Shown: piece after piece, positions 28,080-38,916 of the stretch
Layout: every line of letters starts with the position of its first letter
Position numbering within the stretch: the first letter of the stretch is position 1
Assembly: GCA_964057225.1 (NCBI GenBank)
Contig: OZ059898.1
Span: 20,127,267-20,191,266, forward strand
Reading direction: 5' to 3'
DNA length: 64,000 bases
From: Auanema rhodensis
Taxonomy: Eukaryota > Nematoda > Chromadorea > Rhabditida > Rhabditidae
Notes under the pieces: model-generated
The model's database searches: none
What the model was told of the DNA's origin: nothing
What the model saw: only the letters and a program-made list of their open reading frames with translations
Program-made: the position numbers and the translations under genes

Positions 28080-29077
28080 TCTGATAACACAGATCGACGC
28101 AGCTCAAAAATCCGCATCGAATGCACTATACTACATTGAGAAACGCTTAATACAAAAATTTGTTATGATCGTTTGGAAAATGATGCATTAGTGTATGTTG
28201 AGTTTCCATGTACACTCAACATTGCTTCCAAAAACATTTTGACAAAAATTTTTTCGAAAAATTTCAAAATAATTTCGCAAAAAGTAGATGTTTTTAAATT
28301 TCTTTTTTCAAGGCAAAGACGATGGACAATGTTATTCAACGAAAAAATTAATTCTTCAGGGTGAAAATCGAGGATATAAGTGTGAACTTATATCAGTTGA
28401 TATCTCGGTGCATTTTTAAGCTAGCGCAAATCTGATAACACAGATCGACGCAGCTTAAAAATCCGCATCGAATGCACTATACTACATTGAGAAACGCTTG
28501 ATACAAAAATTAGTTATGATCGTTTGGAAAATGATGCATTAGTGTATTTTGAGTTTCCATGTACACTCAACATTGCTTCCAAAAACATTTTGACAAAAAT
28601 TTTTTCGAAAAATTTCAAAATAATTTCGCAAAAAGTAAATGTTTTTAGATTTCTTTTTTCAAGGCAAAGACGATGGACGATGTTATTCAACAAAAAAATT
28701 AATTCTTCAGGGTGAAAATCGAGGATACAAGTGTGAACTTATATCAGTTGATATCTCGGTGCATTTTTAAGCTAGCGCAAATCTGATAACACAGATCGAC
28801 GCAGCTTAAAAATCCGCATCGAATGCACTATATTACATTGAGAAACGCTTAATACAAAAATTAGTTATGAGTTGCGTTTGAAAAATGATGCATTAGTGTT
28901 TTTCGAGTTTCCATGTACACTCAACATTGCTTCCAAAAACATTTTGACAAAAATTTTTTCGAAAAATTTCAAAATAATTTCGCAAAAAGTAGATGTTTTT
29001 AGATTTTTTTTTTCAAGGCAAAGACGATAGACAATGTTATTCAACGAAAAAATTAATTCTTCAGGGTGAAAATCGAG
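27378..29077 (+). repeat. Satellite A long-range duplicated block, copy 2
   Basis: Counterpart of the first 1.7 kb of the window, including the +3 monomer at 28,782-29,135. It differs in carrying GATAGACA near 29,028, a TAG in the recurrent open stretch, and in a short list of single-base changes. Conservation of register over 27 kb means the intervening length changes sum to only one base. Confidence 0.85.
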
Positions 29078-29135
29078 GATATAAGTGTGAACTTATATCA
29101 GTTGATATCTCGGTGCATTTTTAAGCTAGCGCAAA
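28782..29135 (+). repeat. Satellite A 354-bp monomer (+3 variant), copy 2
   Basis: Contains GAGTTGCGTTTG at 28,870, the three-base gain seen also at 1,493 and 36,241. It shares GTGTTTTTCGAG with the copy at 1,405-1,758 but not with the one at 36,153, which reads GTGTATGTTGAG. The first two copies are therefore closest relatives. Confidence 0.92.
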
Positions 29136-30187
29136 TCTGATAACACAGATCGACGCAGCTTAAAAATCCGCATCGAATGCACTATATTACATTGAGAAAC
29201 GCTTGATATAAAAATTAGTTATGATCGTTTGAAAAATGATGCATTAGTGTTTTTTGAGTTTCCATGTACACTCAACATTGCTTCCAAAAACATTTTGACA
29301 AAAATTTTTTCGAAAAATTTCAAAATAATTTCGCAAAAAGTAGATGTTTTTAGATTTTTTTTTTCAAGGCAAAGACGATGGACAATGTTATTCAACGAAA
29401 AAATTAGTTCTTCAGGGTGAAAATCGAGGATATAAGTGTGAGCTTATATCAGTTGATATCTCGGTCCATTTTCAAGCTGGCGCAAATCTAATAACACAGA
29501 TCGACGCAGCTTAAAATTCCGCATCGAATGCACTATACTACATTGAGAAACGCTTGATATAAAAATTAGTTATGATCGTTTGAAAAATGATGCATTAGTG
29601 TTTTTTGAGTTTCCATGTACACTCAACATTGCTTCCAAAAACATTTTGACAAAAATTTTTTCGAAAACTTTCAAAATAATTTCGCAAAAAGTAGATGTTT
29701 TTAGATTTTTTTTTTCAAGGCTAAGACGATGGACAATGTTATTCAACGAAAAAATTAATTCTTCAGGGTGAAAATCGAGGATATAAGTGTGAGCTTATAT
29801 CAGTTGATATCTCGGTGCATTTTCAAGCTAGCGCAAATCTAATAACACAGATCGACGCAGCTTAAAAATCCGCATCGAATGCACTATACTACATTGAGAA
29901 ACGCTTGATACAAAAATTAGTTATGATCGTTTGAAAAATGATGCATTAGTGTTTTTTGAGTTTCCATGTACACTCAACATTGCTTCCAAAAACATTTTGA
30001 CAAAAATTTTTTCGAAAAATTTCAAAATAATTTCGCAAAAAGTAGATGTTTTTAGATTTTTTTTTCAAGGCAAAGACGATGGACAATGTTATTCAACGAA
30101 AAAATTAATTCTTCAGGGTGAAAATCGAGGATATAAGTGTGAACTTATATCAGTTGATATCTCGGTGCATTTTTAAGCTAGCGCAAA

Positions 30188-33100
30188 TCTAATAACACAG
30201 ATCGACGCAGCTTAAAAATCCGCATCGAATGCACTATACTACATTGAGAAAAGCTTAATACAAAAATTAGTTATGATCGTTTGAAAAATGATGCATTAGT
30301 GTATTTTGAGTTTCCATGTACTTTCAGCATTGCTTCCAAAAACATTTTGACAAAAATTTTTTCGAAAAATTCAAAATAATTTCGCAAAAAGTAGATGTTT
30401 TTAGATTTTTTTTTTCAAGGCAACGACGATGAACAATGTTATTCAACGAAAAAATTAATTCTTCAGGGTGAAAATCGAGGATATAAGTGTGAACTTATAT
30501 CAGTTGATATCTCGGTGCATTTTTAAGCTAGCGCAAATCTGATAACACAGATCGACGCAGCTTAAAAATCCGCATCGAATGCACTATACTACATTGAGAA
30601 ACGCTTGATACAAAAATTAGTTATGATCGTTTGGAAAATGATGCATTAGTGTATTTTGAGTTTCCATGTACACTCAACATTGCTTCCAAAAACATTTTGA
30701 CAAAAATTTTTTCGAAAAATTTCAAAATAATTTCGCAAAAAGTAAATGTTTTTAGATTCTTTTTTTTAAGGCAAAAACGATGGACAATGTTATTCAACAA
30801 AAAAATTAATTCTTCAGGGTGAAAATCGAGGATATAAGTGTGAGCTTATATCAGTTGATATCTCGGTGCATTTTTGAGCTAGCGCAAATCTGATAACACA
30901 GATCGACGCAGCTTAAAAATCCGCATCGAATGCACTATACTACATTGAGAAACGCTTGATATAAAAATTAGTTATGATCGTTTGAAAAATGATGCTTTAG
31001 TGTTTTTTGAGTTTCCATGTACACTCAACATTGCTTCCAAAAACATTTTGACAAAAATTTTTTCGAAAAATTTCAAAATAATTTCGCAAAAAGTAGATGT
31101 TTTTAGATTTTTTTTCTCAAGGCAAAGACGATGGACAATGTTATTCAACGAAAAAATTAATTCTTCAGGGTGAAAATCGAGGATATAAGTGTGAGCTTAT
31201 ATCAGTTGATATCTCGGTGCATTTTTAAGCTAGCGCAAATCTGATAACTCAGATCGATGCAGCTTAAAAATCCGCATCGAATGCACTATACTACATTGAG
31301 AAACGCTTGATACAAAAATTAGTTATGATCGTTTGAAAAATGATGCATTAGTGTTTTTTGAGTTTCCATGTACACTCAACATTGCTTCCAAAAACATTTT
31401 GACAAAAATTTTTTCGAAAAATTTCAAAATAATTTCGCAAAAAGTAGATGTTTTTAGATTTTTTTTTTCAAGGCAAAGACGATGGACAATGTTATTCAAC
31501 GAAAAAATTAATTCTTCAGGGTGAAAATCGAGGATATAAGTGTGAGCTTATATCAGTTGATATCTCGGTGCATTTTTGAGCTAGCGCAAATCTAATAACA
31601 CAGATCGACGCAGCTTAAAAATCCGCATCGAATGCACTATACTACATTGAGAAACGCTTAATACAAAAATTAGTTATGATCGTTTGAAAAATGATGCATT
31701 AGTGTATTTTGAGTTTCCATGTACTTTCAGCATTGCTTCCAAAAACATTTTGACAAAAATTTTTTCGAAAAATTCAAAATAATTTCGCAAAAAGTAGATG
31801 TTTTTAGATTTTTTTTTTCAAGGCAACGACGATGAACAATGTTATTCAACGAAAAAATTAATTCTTCAGGGTGAAAATCGAGGATATAAGTGTGAACTTA
31901 TATCAGTTGATATCTCGGTGCATTTTTAAGCTAGCGCAAATCTGATAACACAGATCGACGCAGCTTAAAAATCCGCATCGAATGCACTATACTACATTGA
32001 GAAACGCTTGATACAAAAATTAGTTATGATCGTTTGGAAAATGATGCATTAGTGTATTTTGAGTTTCCATGTACACTCAACATTGCTTCCAAAAACATTT
32101 TGACAAAAATTTTTTCGAAAAATTTCAAAATAATTTCGCAAAAAGTAAATGTTTTTAGATTCTTTTTTTTAAGGCAAAAACGATGGACAATGTTATTCAA
32201 CAAAAAAATTAATTCTTCAGGGTGAAAATCGAGGATATAAGTGTGAGCTTATATCAGTTGATATCTCGGTGCATTTTTGAGCTAGCGCAAATCTGATAAC
32301 ACAGATCGACGCAGCTTAAAAATCCGCATCGAATGCACTATACTACATTGAGAAACGCTTGATATAAAAATTAGTTATGATCGTTTGAAAAATGATGCTT
32401 TAGTGTTTTTTGAGTTTCCATGTACACTCAACATTGCTTCCAAAAACATTTTGACAAAAATTTTTTCGAAAAATTTCAAAATAATTTCGCAAAAAGTAGA
32501 TGTTTTTAGATTTTTTTTCTCAAGGCAAAGACGATGGACAATGTTATTCAACGAAAAAATTAATTCTTCAGGGTGAAAATCGAGGATATAAGTGTGAGCT
32601 TATATCAGTTGATATCTCGGTGCATTTTTAAGCTAGCGCAAATCTGATAACTCAGATCGATGCAGCTTAAAAATCCGCATCGAATGCACTATACTACATT
32701 GAGAAACGCTTGATACAAAAATTAGTTATGATCGTTTGAAAAATGATGCATTAGTGTTTTTTGAGTTTCCATGTACACTCAACATTGCTTCCAAAAACAT
32801 TTTGACAAAAATTTTTTCGAAAAATTTCAAAATAATTTCGCAAAAAGTAGATGTTTTTAGATTTTTTTTTTCAAGGCAAAGACGATGGACAATGTTATTC
32901 AACGAAAAAATTAATTCTTCAGGGTGAAAATCGAGGATATAAGTGTGAGCTTATATCAGTTGATATCTCGGTGCATTTTTGAGCTAGCGCAAATCTAATA
33001 ACACAGATCGACGCAGCTTAAAAATCCGCATCGAATGCACTATACTACATTGAGAAACGCTTGATATAAAAATTAGTTATGATCGTTTGAAAAATGATGC

Positions 33101-33695
33101 TTTAGTGTTTTTTGAGTTTCCATGTACACTCAACATTGCTTCCAAAAACATTTTGACAAAAATTTTTTCGAAAAATTTCAAAATAATTTCGCAAAAAGTA
33201 GATGTTTTTAGATTTTTTTTCTCAAGGCAAAGACGATGGACAATGTTATTCAACGAAAAAATTAATTCTTCAGGGTGAAAATCGAGGATATAAGTGTGAG
33301 CTTATATCAGTTGATATCTCGGTGCATTTTTAAGCTAGCGCAAATCTGATAACTCAGATCGATGCAGCTTAAAAATCCGCATCGAATGCACTATACTACA
33401 TTGAGAAACGCTTGATACAAAAATTAGTTATGATCGTTTGAAAAATGATGCATTAGTGTTTTTTGAGTTTCCATGTACACTCAACATTGCTTCCAAAAAC
33501 ATTTTGACAAAAATTTTTTCGAAAAATTTCAAAATAATTTCGCAAAAAGTAGATGTTTTTAGATTTTTTTTTTCAAGGCAAAGACGATGGACAATGTTAT
33601 TCAACGAAAAAATTAATTCTTCAGGGTGAAAATCGAGGATATAAGTGTGAGCTTATATCAGTTGATATCTCGGTGCATTTTCAAGCTAGCGCAAA
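30188..33695 (+). repeat. Satellite A tetramer HOR (1,403 bp) with a further dimer copy
   Basis: 30,188-31,590 is repeated at 31,591-32,993. Its last two monomers are then repeated again at 32,994-33,695. The first monomer of each tetramer lost one base in GAAAAATTCAAAAT (usual GAAAAATTTCAAAAT) and has GGCAACGACGATGAAC. The marker AACTCAGATCGATGC occurs three times in the window, at 31,247, 32,650 and 33,352, with spacings of 1,403 and 702. TTTTTGAGCTAGC is a second private marker of this region. Confidence 0.92.
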
Positions 33696-34397
33696 TCTAA
33701 TAACACAGATCGACGCAGCTTAAAAATCCGCATCGAATGCACTATACTACATTGAGAAACGCTTGATACAAAAATTAGTTATGATCGTTTGAAAAATGAT
33801 GCATTAGTGTTTTTTGAGTTTCCATGTACACTCAACATTGCTTCCAAAAACATTTTGACAAAAATTTTTTCGAAAAATTTCAAAATAATTTCGCAAAAAG
33901 TAGATGTTTTTAGATTTTTTTTTTCAAGGCAAAGACGATGGACAATGTTATTCAACGAAAAAATTAATTCTTCAGGGTGAAAATCGAGGATATAAGTGTG
34001 AACTTATATCAGTTGATATCTCGGTGCATTTTTAAGCTAGCGCAAATCTAATAACACAGATCGACGCAGCTTAAAAATCCGCATCGAATGCACTATACTA
34101 CATTGAGAAAAGCTCAATACAAAAATTAGTTATGATCGTTTGAAAAATGATGCATTAGTGTATTTTGAGTTTCCATGTACTTTCAGCATTGCTTCCAAAA
34201 ACATTTTGACAAAAATTTTTTCGAAAAATTTCAAAATAATTTCGCAAAAAGTAGATGTTTTTAGATTTTTTTTTTCAAGGCAAAGACGATGAACAATGTT
34301 ATTCAACGAAAAAATTAATTCTTCAGGGTGAAAATCGAGGATATAAGTGTGAACTTATATCAGTTGATATCTCGGTGCATTTTTAAGCTAGCGCAAA

Positions 34398-35450
34398 TCT
34401 GATAACACAGATCGACGCAGCTTAAAAATCCGCATCGAATGCACTATACTACATTGAGAAACGCTTGATACAAAAATTAGTTATGATCGTTTGGAAAATG
34501 ATGCATTAGTGTATTTTGAGTTTCCATGTACACTCAACATTGCTTCCAAAAACATTTTGACAAAAATTTTTTCGAAAAATTTCAAAATAATTTCGCAAAA
34601 AGTAAATGTTTTTAGATTCTTTTTTTTAAGGCAAAAACGATGGACAATGTTATTCAACGAAAAAATTAATTCTTCAGGGTGAAAATCGAGGATATAAGTG
34701 TGAGCTTATATCAGTTGATATCTCGGTGCATTTTTAAGCTAGCGCAAATCTGATAACACAGATCGACGCAGCTTAAAAATCCGCATCGAATGCACTATAC
34801 TACATTGAGAAACGCTTGATATAAAAATTAGTTATGATCGTTTGAAAAATGATGCATTAGTGTTTTTTGAGTTTCCATGTACACTCAACATTGCTTCCAA
34901 AAACATTTTGACAAAAATTTTTTCGAAAAATTTCAAAATAATTTCGCAAAAAGTAGATGTTTTTAGATTTTTTTTTTCAAGGCAAAGACGATGGACAATG
35001 TTATTCAACGAAAAAATTAATTCTTCAGGGTGAAAATCGAGGATATAAGTGTGAACTTATATCAGTTGATATCTCGGTGCATTTTTAAGCTAGCGCAAAT
35101 CTGATAACACAGATCGACGCAGCTTAAAAATCCGCATCAAATGCACTATACTACATTGAGAAACGCTTAATACAAAAATTAGTTATGATCGTTTGGAAAA
35201 TAATGCATTAGTGTATGTTGAGTTTCCATGTACACTCAACATTGCTTCCAAAAACATTTTGACAAAAATTTTTTCGAAAAATTTCAAAATAATTTCGCAA
35301 AAAGTAAATGTTTTTAGATTTCTTTTTTCAAGGCAAAGACGATGGACGATGTTATTGAACAAAAAAATTAATTCTTCAGGGTGAAAATCGAGGATATAAG
35401 TGTGAACTTATATCAGTTGATATCTCGGTGCATTTTTAAGCTAGCGCAAA
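34398..35450 (+). repeat. Satellite A three-monomer block, copy 2
   Basis: Matches 5,269-6,321 in order and in the rare GCATCAAATGC and GAAAATAATGC variants. Its third monomer has a new change, TTATTGAAC for TTATTCAAC near 35,357, that is then found in the following two monomers. Confidence 0.85.
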
Positions 35451-36152
35451 TCTGATAACACAGATCGACGCAGCTTAAAAATCCGCATCGAATGCACTAT
35501 ACTACATTGAGAAACGCTTGATATAAAAATTAGTTATGATCGTTTGAAAAATGATGCATTAGTGTTTTTTGAGTTTCCATGTACACTCAACATTGCTTCC
35601 AAAAACATTTTGACAAAAATTTTTTCGAAAAATTTCAAAATATTTTCGCAAAAAGTAAATGTTTTTAGATTTCTTTTTTCAAGGCAAAGACGATGGACGA
35701 TGTTATTGAACAAAAAAATTAATTCTTCAGGGTGAAAATCGAGGATATAAGTGTGAACTTATATCAGTTGATATCTCGGTGCATTTTTAAGCTAGCGCAA
35801 ATCTGATAACACAGATCGACGCAGCTTAAAAATCCGCATCGAATGCACTATACTACATTGAGAAACGCTTGATATAAAAATTAGTTATGATCGTTTGAAA
35901 AATGATGCATTAGTGTTTTTTGAGTTTCCATGTACACTCAACATTGCTTCCAAAAACATTTTGACAAAAATTTTTTCGAAAAATTTCAAAATAATTTCGC
36001 AAAAAGTAAATGTTTTTAGATTTCTTTTTTCAAGGCAAAGACGATGGACGATGTTATTGAACAAAAAAATTAATTCTTCAGGGTGAAAATCGAGGATATA
36101 AGTGTGAACTTATATCAGTTGATATCTCGGTGCATTTTTAAGCTAGCGCAAA
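35100..36152 (+). repeat. Satellite A local triplet with TTATTGAAC
   Basis: Three consecutive monomers (35,100, 35,451 and 35,802) share TTATTGAAC together with the TTTCTTTTTTCAAGG tract and ACGATGTTATT. This combination appears nowhere else in the window. The second and third are nearly identical; the second has TATTTTCGC for TAATTTCGC near 35,641. It looks like very local, recent amplification next to the array edge. Confidence 0.88.
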
Positions 36153-36505
36153 TCTGATAACACAGATCGACGCAGCTTAAAAATCCGCATCGAATGCACT
36201 ATATTACATTGAGAAACGCTTAATACAAAAATTAGTTATGAGTTGCGTTTGAAAAATGATGCATTAGTGTATGTTGAGTTTCCATGTACACTCAACATTG
36301 CTTCCAAAAACATTTTGACAAAAATTTTTCCGAAAAATTTCAAAATAATTTCGCAAAAAGTAGATTTTTTTAGATTTTTTTTTTAAGGCAAAGACGATGG
36401 ACAATGTTATTCAACGAAAAAATTATTTTTTCAGGGTGAAAATCGAGGATATAAGTGTGAACTTATATCAGTTGATATCTCGGTGCATTTTTAAGCTAGC
36501 GCAAA
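36153..36505 (+). repeat. Satellite A 353-bp penultimate monomer, mosaic of two rare types
   Basis: The left part carries the +3 GAGTTGCG insertion (shared with 1,405 and 28,782). The right part carries GATTTTTTTAG, the shortened T-tract and ATTATTTTTTCAGG (shared with 6,322-6,671). The unit reads as a chimera of two rare monomer types, with a net length of 351+3-1. The switch lies between about 36,250 and 36,365. Confidence 0.87.
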
Positions 36506-36802
36506 TCTGATAAAACAGATCGACGCAGCTTAAAAATCCGCATCGAATGCACTATATTACATTGAGAAACGCTTAATACAAAAATTAGTTATGATCGTTT
36601 GAAAAATGATGCATTAGTGTATTTTGAGTTTCCATGTACACTCAACATTGCTTCCAAAAACATTTTGACAAAATATTTTCCGAAAAATGTCAAAATAATT
36701 TCGCAAAAAGTAGATGTTTTTAGATTCCTTTTTTCAAGGCAAAAACGATGGACAATGTTATTCAACAAAAAAATTAATTCTTCAGGGTGAAAATCGAGGA
36801 TA
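36506..36802 (+). repeat. Satellite A terminal monomer, truncated and diverged
   Basis: The last monomer keeps 297 of 351 bases and stops after GAGGATA. It carries private substitutions not seen elsewhere: ACAAAATATTTTCCG, AAAAATGTCAAAA and AGATTCCTTTTTTC. Greater divergence of the outermost monomer is typical of satellite array edges, where unequal exchange homogenises least. The missing 54 bases would have included the ATATCAGTTGATAT dyad and the GCTAGC site. Confidence 0.93.
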
Positions 36803-36812
36803 AAATGTACAC
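36796..36812. other. Satellite A / satellite B junction
   Basis: The sequence passes from satellite A (GAGGATA, monomer position 297) straight into satellite B (TGTACACGTGATG) with at most a few ambiguous bases (AAA). Satellite A normally continues GAGGATATAAGTGTG, and satellite B is normally preceded by TAATTAAGTGTACAC. TAAGTGT is thus common to both at the point of change, and the junction has a slightly altered version. No transposon, target-site duplication or spacer is visible. Confidence 0.9.
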
Positions 36813-37156
36813 GTGATGTGCACTTGGTATGTAACTCGCTTCACGTGGAAGATGAAGAGATGCGGTTTTCAAAATTAGATTTCGCATGTCCATATTAGTC
36901 TAAAAACAAATTTTTATTGATATTGGTTCATGGTAACCATGACTTTGAAATTTACGTGAACTTTAATTTATACTAATTAAGTGTACACATGATGTGCACT
37001 TGGTATGTAACTCGCTTCACGTGGAAGATGAAGAGATGCGGTTTTCAAAATTAGATTTCGCATGTCCATATTAGTCTAAAAACAAATTTTTATTGATATT
37101 GGTGCATGGTAACCATGACTTTGAAATTTACGTGAACTTTAATTTATGCTAATTAA
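36805..37156 (+). repeat. Satellite B first two edge monomers
   Basis: Both read CACGTGGAAGATGAAGAG, where nearly all others read CACGTGAAAGATAAAGAG or a close variant. The first also has ATGTACAC for GTGTACAC, GGTTCATGG for GGTGCATGG and TATACTAATTAAG for TATGCTAATTAAG. These private changes mark an edge that has escaped homogenisation with the body of the array. Confidence 0.9.
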
Positions 37157-37332
37157 GTGTACACATGATGTGCACTTGGTATGTAACTCGCTTCACGTGA
37201 AAGATAAAGAGATGCGGTTTACAAAATTAGATTTCGCATGTCCATATTAGTCTAAAAACAAAGTTTTATTGATATTGGTGCATGGTAACCATGACTTTGA
37301 AATTTACGTGAACTTTAATTTATGCTAATTAA
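37157..37332 (+). repeat. Satellite B reference monomer with short palindromes
   Basis: Representative unit of the common type with TTTACAAAATTAG and CAAAGTTTTATT. Short perfect dyads are spread along it: GTGTACAC at 37,157-37,164, GTGCAC at 37,170-37,175, TTCACGTGAA at 37,192-37,201 (with a CACGTG core), and CATGGTAACCATG at 37,281-37,293 (6-bp arms around one base). In monomers with ACACGTGATG a second CACGTG follows GTGTACAC. Variants with CACGTCAAAG, TTCAAGTG, TTCGCGTC, GGTAACTATG or GGATGGTAACC lose one or other dyad. Confidence 0.93.
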
Positions 37333-38916
37333 GTGTACACGTGATGTGCACTTGGTATGTAACTCGCTTCACGTGAAAGATAAAGAGATGCGGTTTTTAA
37401 AATTAGATTCCGCATGTCCATATTAGTCTAAAAACAAATTTTTATTAATATTGGTGCATGGTAACTATGACTTTGAAATTTACGTGAACTTCAATTTATG
37501 CTAATTAAGTGTACACATGATGTGCACTTGGTATGTAACTCGCTTCACGTGAAAGATAAAGAGATGCGGTTTACAAAATTAGATTTCGCATGTCCATATT
37601 AGTCTAAAAACAAAGTTTTATTGATATTGGTGCATGGTAACCATGACTTTGAAATTTACGTGAACTTTAATTTATGCTAATTAAGTGTACACGTGATGTG
37701 CACTTGGTATGTAACTCGCTTCACGTGAAAGATAAAGAGATGCGGTTTACAAAATTAGATTTCGCATGTCCATATTAGTCTAAAAACAAAGTTTTATTGA
37801 TATTGGTGCATGGTAACTATGACTTTGAAATTTACGTGAACTTTAATTTATGCTAATTAAGTGTACACATGATGTGCACTTGGTATGTAACTCGCTTCAC
37901 GTGAAAGATAAAGAGATGCGGTTTTCAAAATTAGATTCCGCATGTCCATATTAGTCTAAAAACAAATTTTTATTAATATTGGTGCATGGTAACTATGACT
38001 TTGAAATTTACGTGAACTTCAATTTATGCTAATTAAGTGTACACATGATGTGCACTTGGTATGTAACTCGCTTCACGTGAAAGATAAAGAGATGCGGTTT
38101 ACAAAATTAGATTTCGCATGTCCATATTAGTCTAAAAACAAAGTTTTATTGATATTGGTGCATGGTAACCATGACTTTGAAATTTACGTGAACTTTAATT
38201 TATGCTAATTAAGTGTACACGTGATGTGCACTTGGTATGTAACTCGCTTCACGTGAAAGATAAAGAGATGCGGTTTTCAAAATTAGATTCCGCATGTCCA
38301 TATTAGTCTAAAAACAAATTTTTATTAATATTGGTGCATGGTAACTATGACTTTGAAATTTACGTGAACTTTAATTTATGCTAATTAAGTGTACACATGA
38401 TGTGCACTTGGTATGTAACTCGCTTCACGTGAAAGATAAAGAGATGCGGTTTTCAAAATTAGATTCCTCATGTCCATATTAGTCTAAAAACGAATTTTTA
38501 TTGATATTGATGCATGGTAACCATGAGTTTGAAATTTACGTGAACTTTAATTTATGCTTATTAAGTGTACACGTGATGTGCACTTGGTATGTAACTCGCT
38601 TCACGTGAAAGATAAAGGGATGCGGTTTTCAAAATTAGATTCCCCATGTCCATATTAGTCTAAAAACAAATTATTATTGATATTGGTGCATGGTAACCAT
38701 GACTTTGAAATTTACGTGAACTTTAATTTATGCTAATTAAGTGTACACATGATGTGCACTTGGTATGTAACTCGCTTCACGTGAAAGATAAAGAGATGCG
38801 GTTTACAAAATTAGATTTCGCATGTCCATATTAGTCTAAAAACAAATTTTTATTGATATTGGTGCATGGTAACCATGACTTTGAAATTTACGTGAACTTT
38901 AATTTATGCTAATTAA
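37157..38916 (+). repeat. Satellite B proximal HOR region
   Basis: Ten monomers in which types alternate: one with TTTACAAAA and CAAAGTTTT, another with GATTCCGCATG, ATTAATATTGG and GGTAACTATG. A characteristic pair then follows. First comes the CGAATTTTTATT / GATGCATGG / CATGAGTTTG / GCTTATTAAG type (38,389), then the AAAGGGATG / CCCCATG / AAATTATTATTG type (38,565). This pair is the most useful landmark for reading HOR order in the rest of the array. Confidence 0.85.

Larger units (their letters stand above)
1..36802 (+). repeat. Satellite A: 351-bp tandem array, 105 monomers
   Basis: Head-to-tail array with a 351-bp period, all copies in one orientation. Taking the phase from the first base of the window, monomer n starts near 1+351(n-1). 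Cumulative length changes shift the true start by at most 3 bases. There are 104 full monomers and a truncated last one, and the array probably continues to the left of the window. Monomer 1 has 109 G+C in 351 bases by hand count (31%). Monomers differ by a few percent at recurring sites: a T-tract around monomer position 220-231, a G/A switch near 97, and T/G/A differences near 115-117. EcoRV (GATATC), NheI (GCTAGC) and several AluI sites recur in most copies, so digestion should give a 351-bp ladder. No insertions of other DNA are visible. I do not recognise the family. Confidence 0.98.

Noticed and set aside
94-36790. 63- to 81-codon ORFs repeated every 351 bp as a small-protein gene family
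   Set aside because: They are one open frame of the satellite. They need a TTG start, mostly lack an upstream ATG, carry stops or frameshifts in at least 14 monomers (for example 3,055, 12,190, 29,028 and 31,773), and have no flanking gene signals. The 73-codon versions only reflect an ACG to ATG substitution outside the open stretch.
1-36802. Primate alpha satellite or Drosophila 1.688 (359-bp) family
   Set aside because: Neither the period nor any recognisable motif of those families matches. The general AT-rich look with A/T-tracts is shared by many unrelated satellites.
36796-36812. Transposon insertion or target-site duplication at the A/B junction
   Set aside because: No terminal inverted repeats, poly-A tail, LTR or duplicated short sequence is visible, and the satellite A remainder does not resume on the other side within the window.
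37192-37201. CACGTG as a functional promoter element or replication/centromere element I site
   Set aside because: A six-base core in a repeat is too short to call a regulatory site, no gene is nearby, and many monomers have lost it. It is reported only as part of the palindrome observation.
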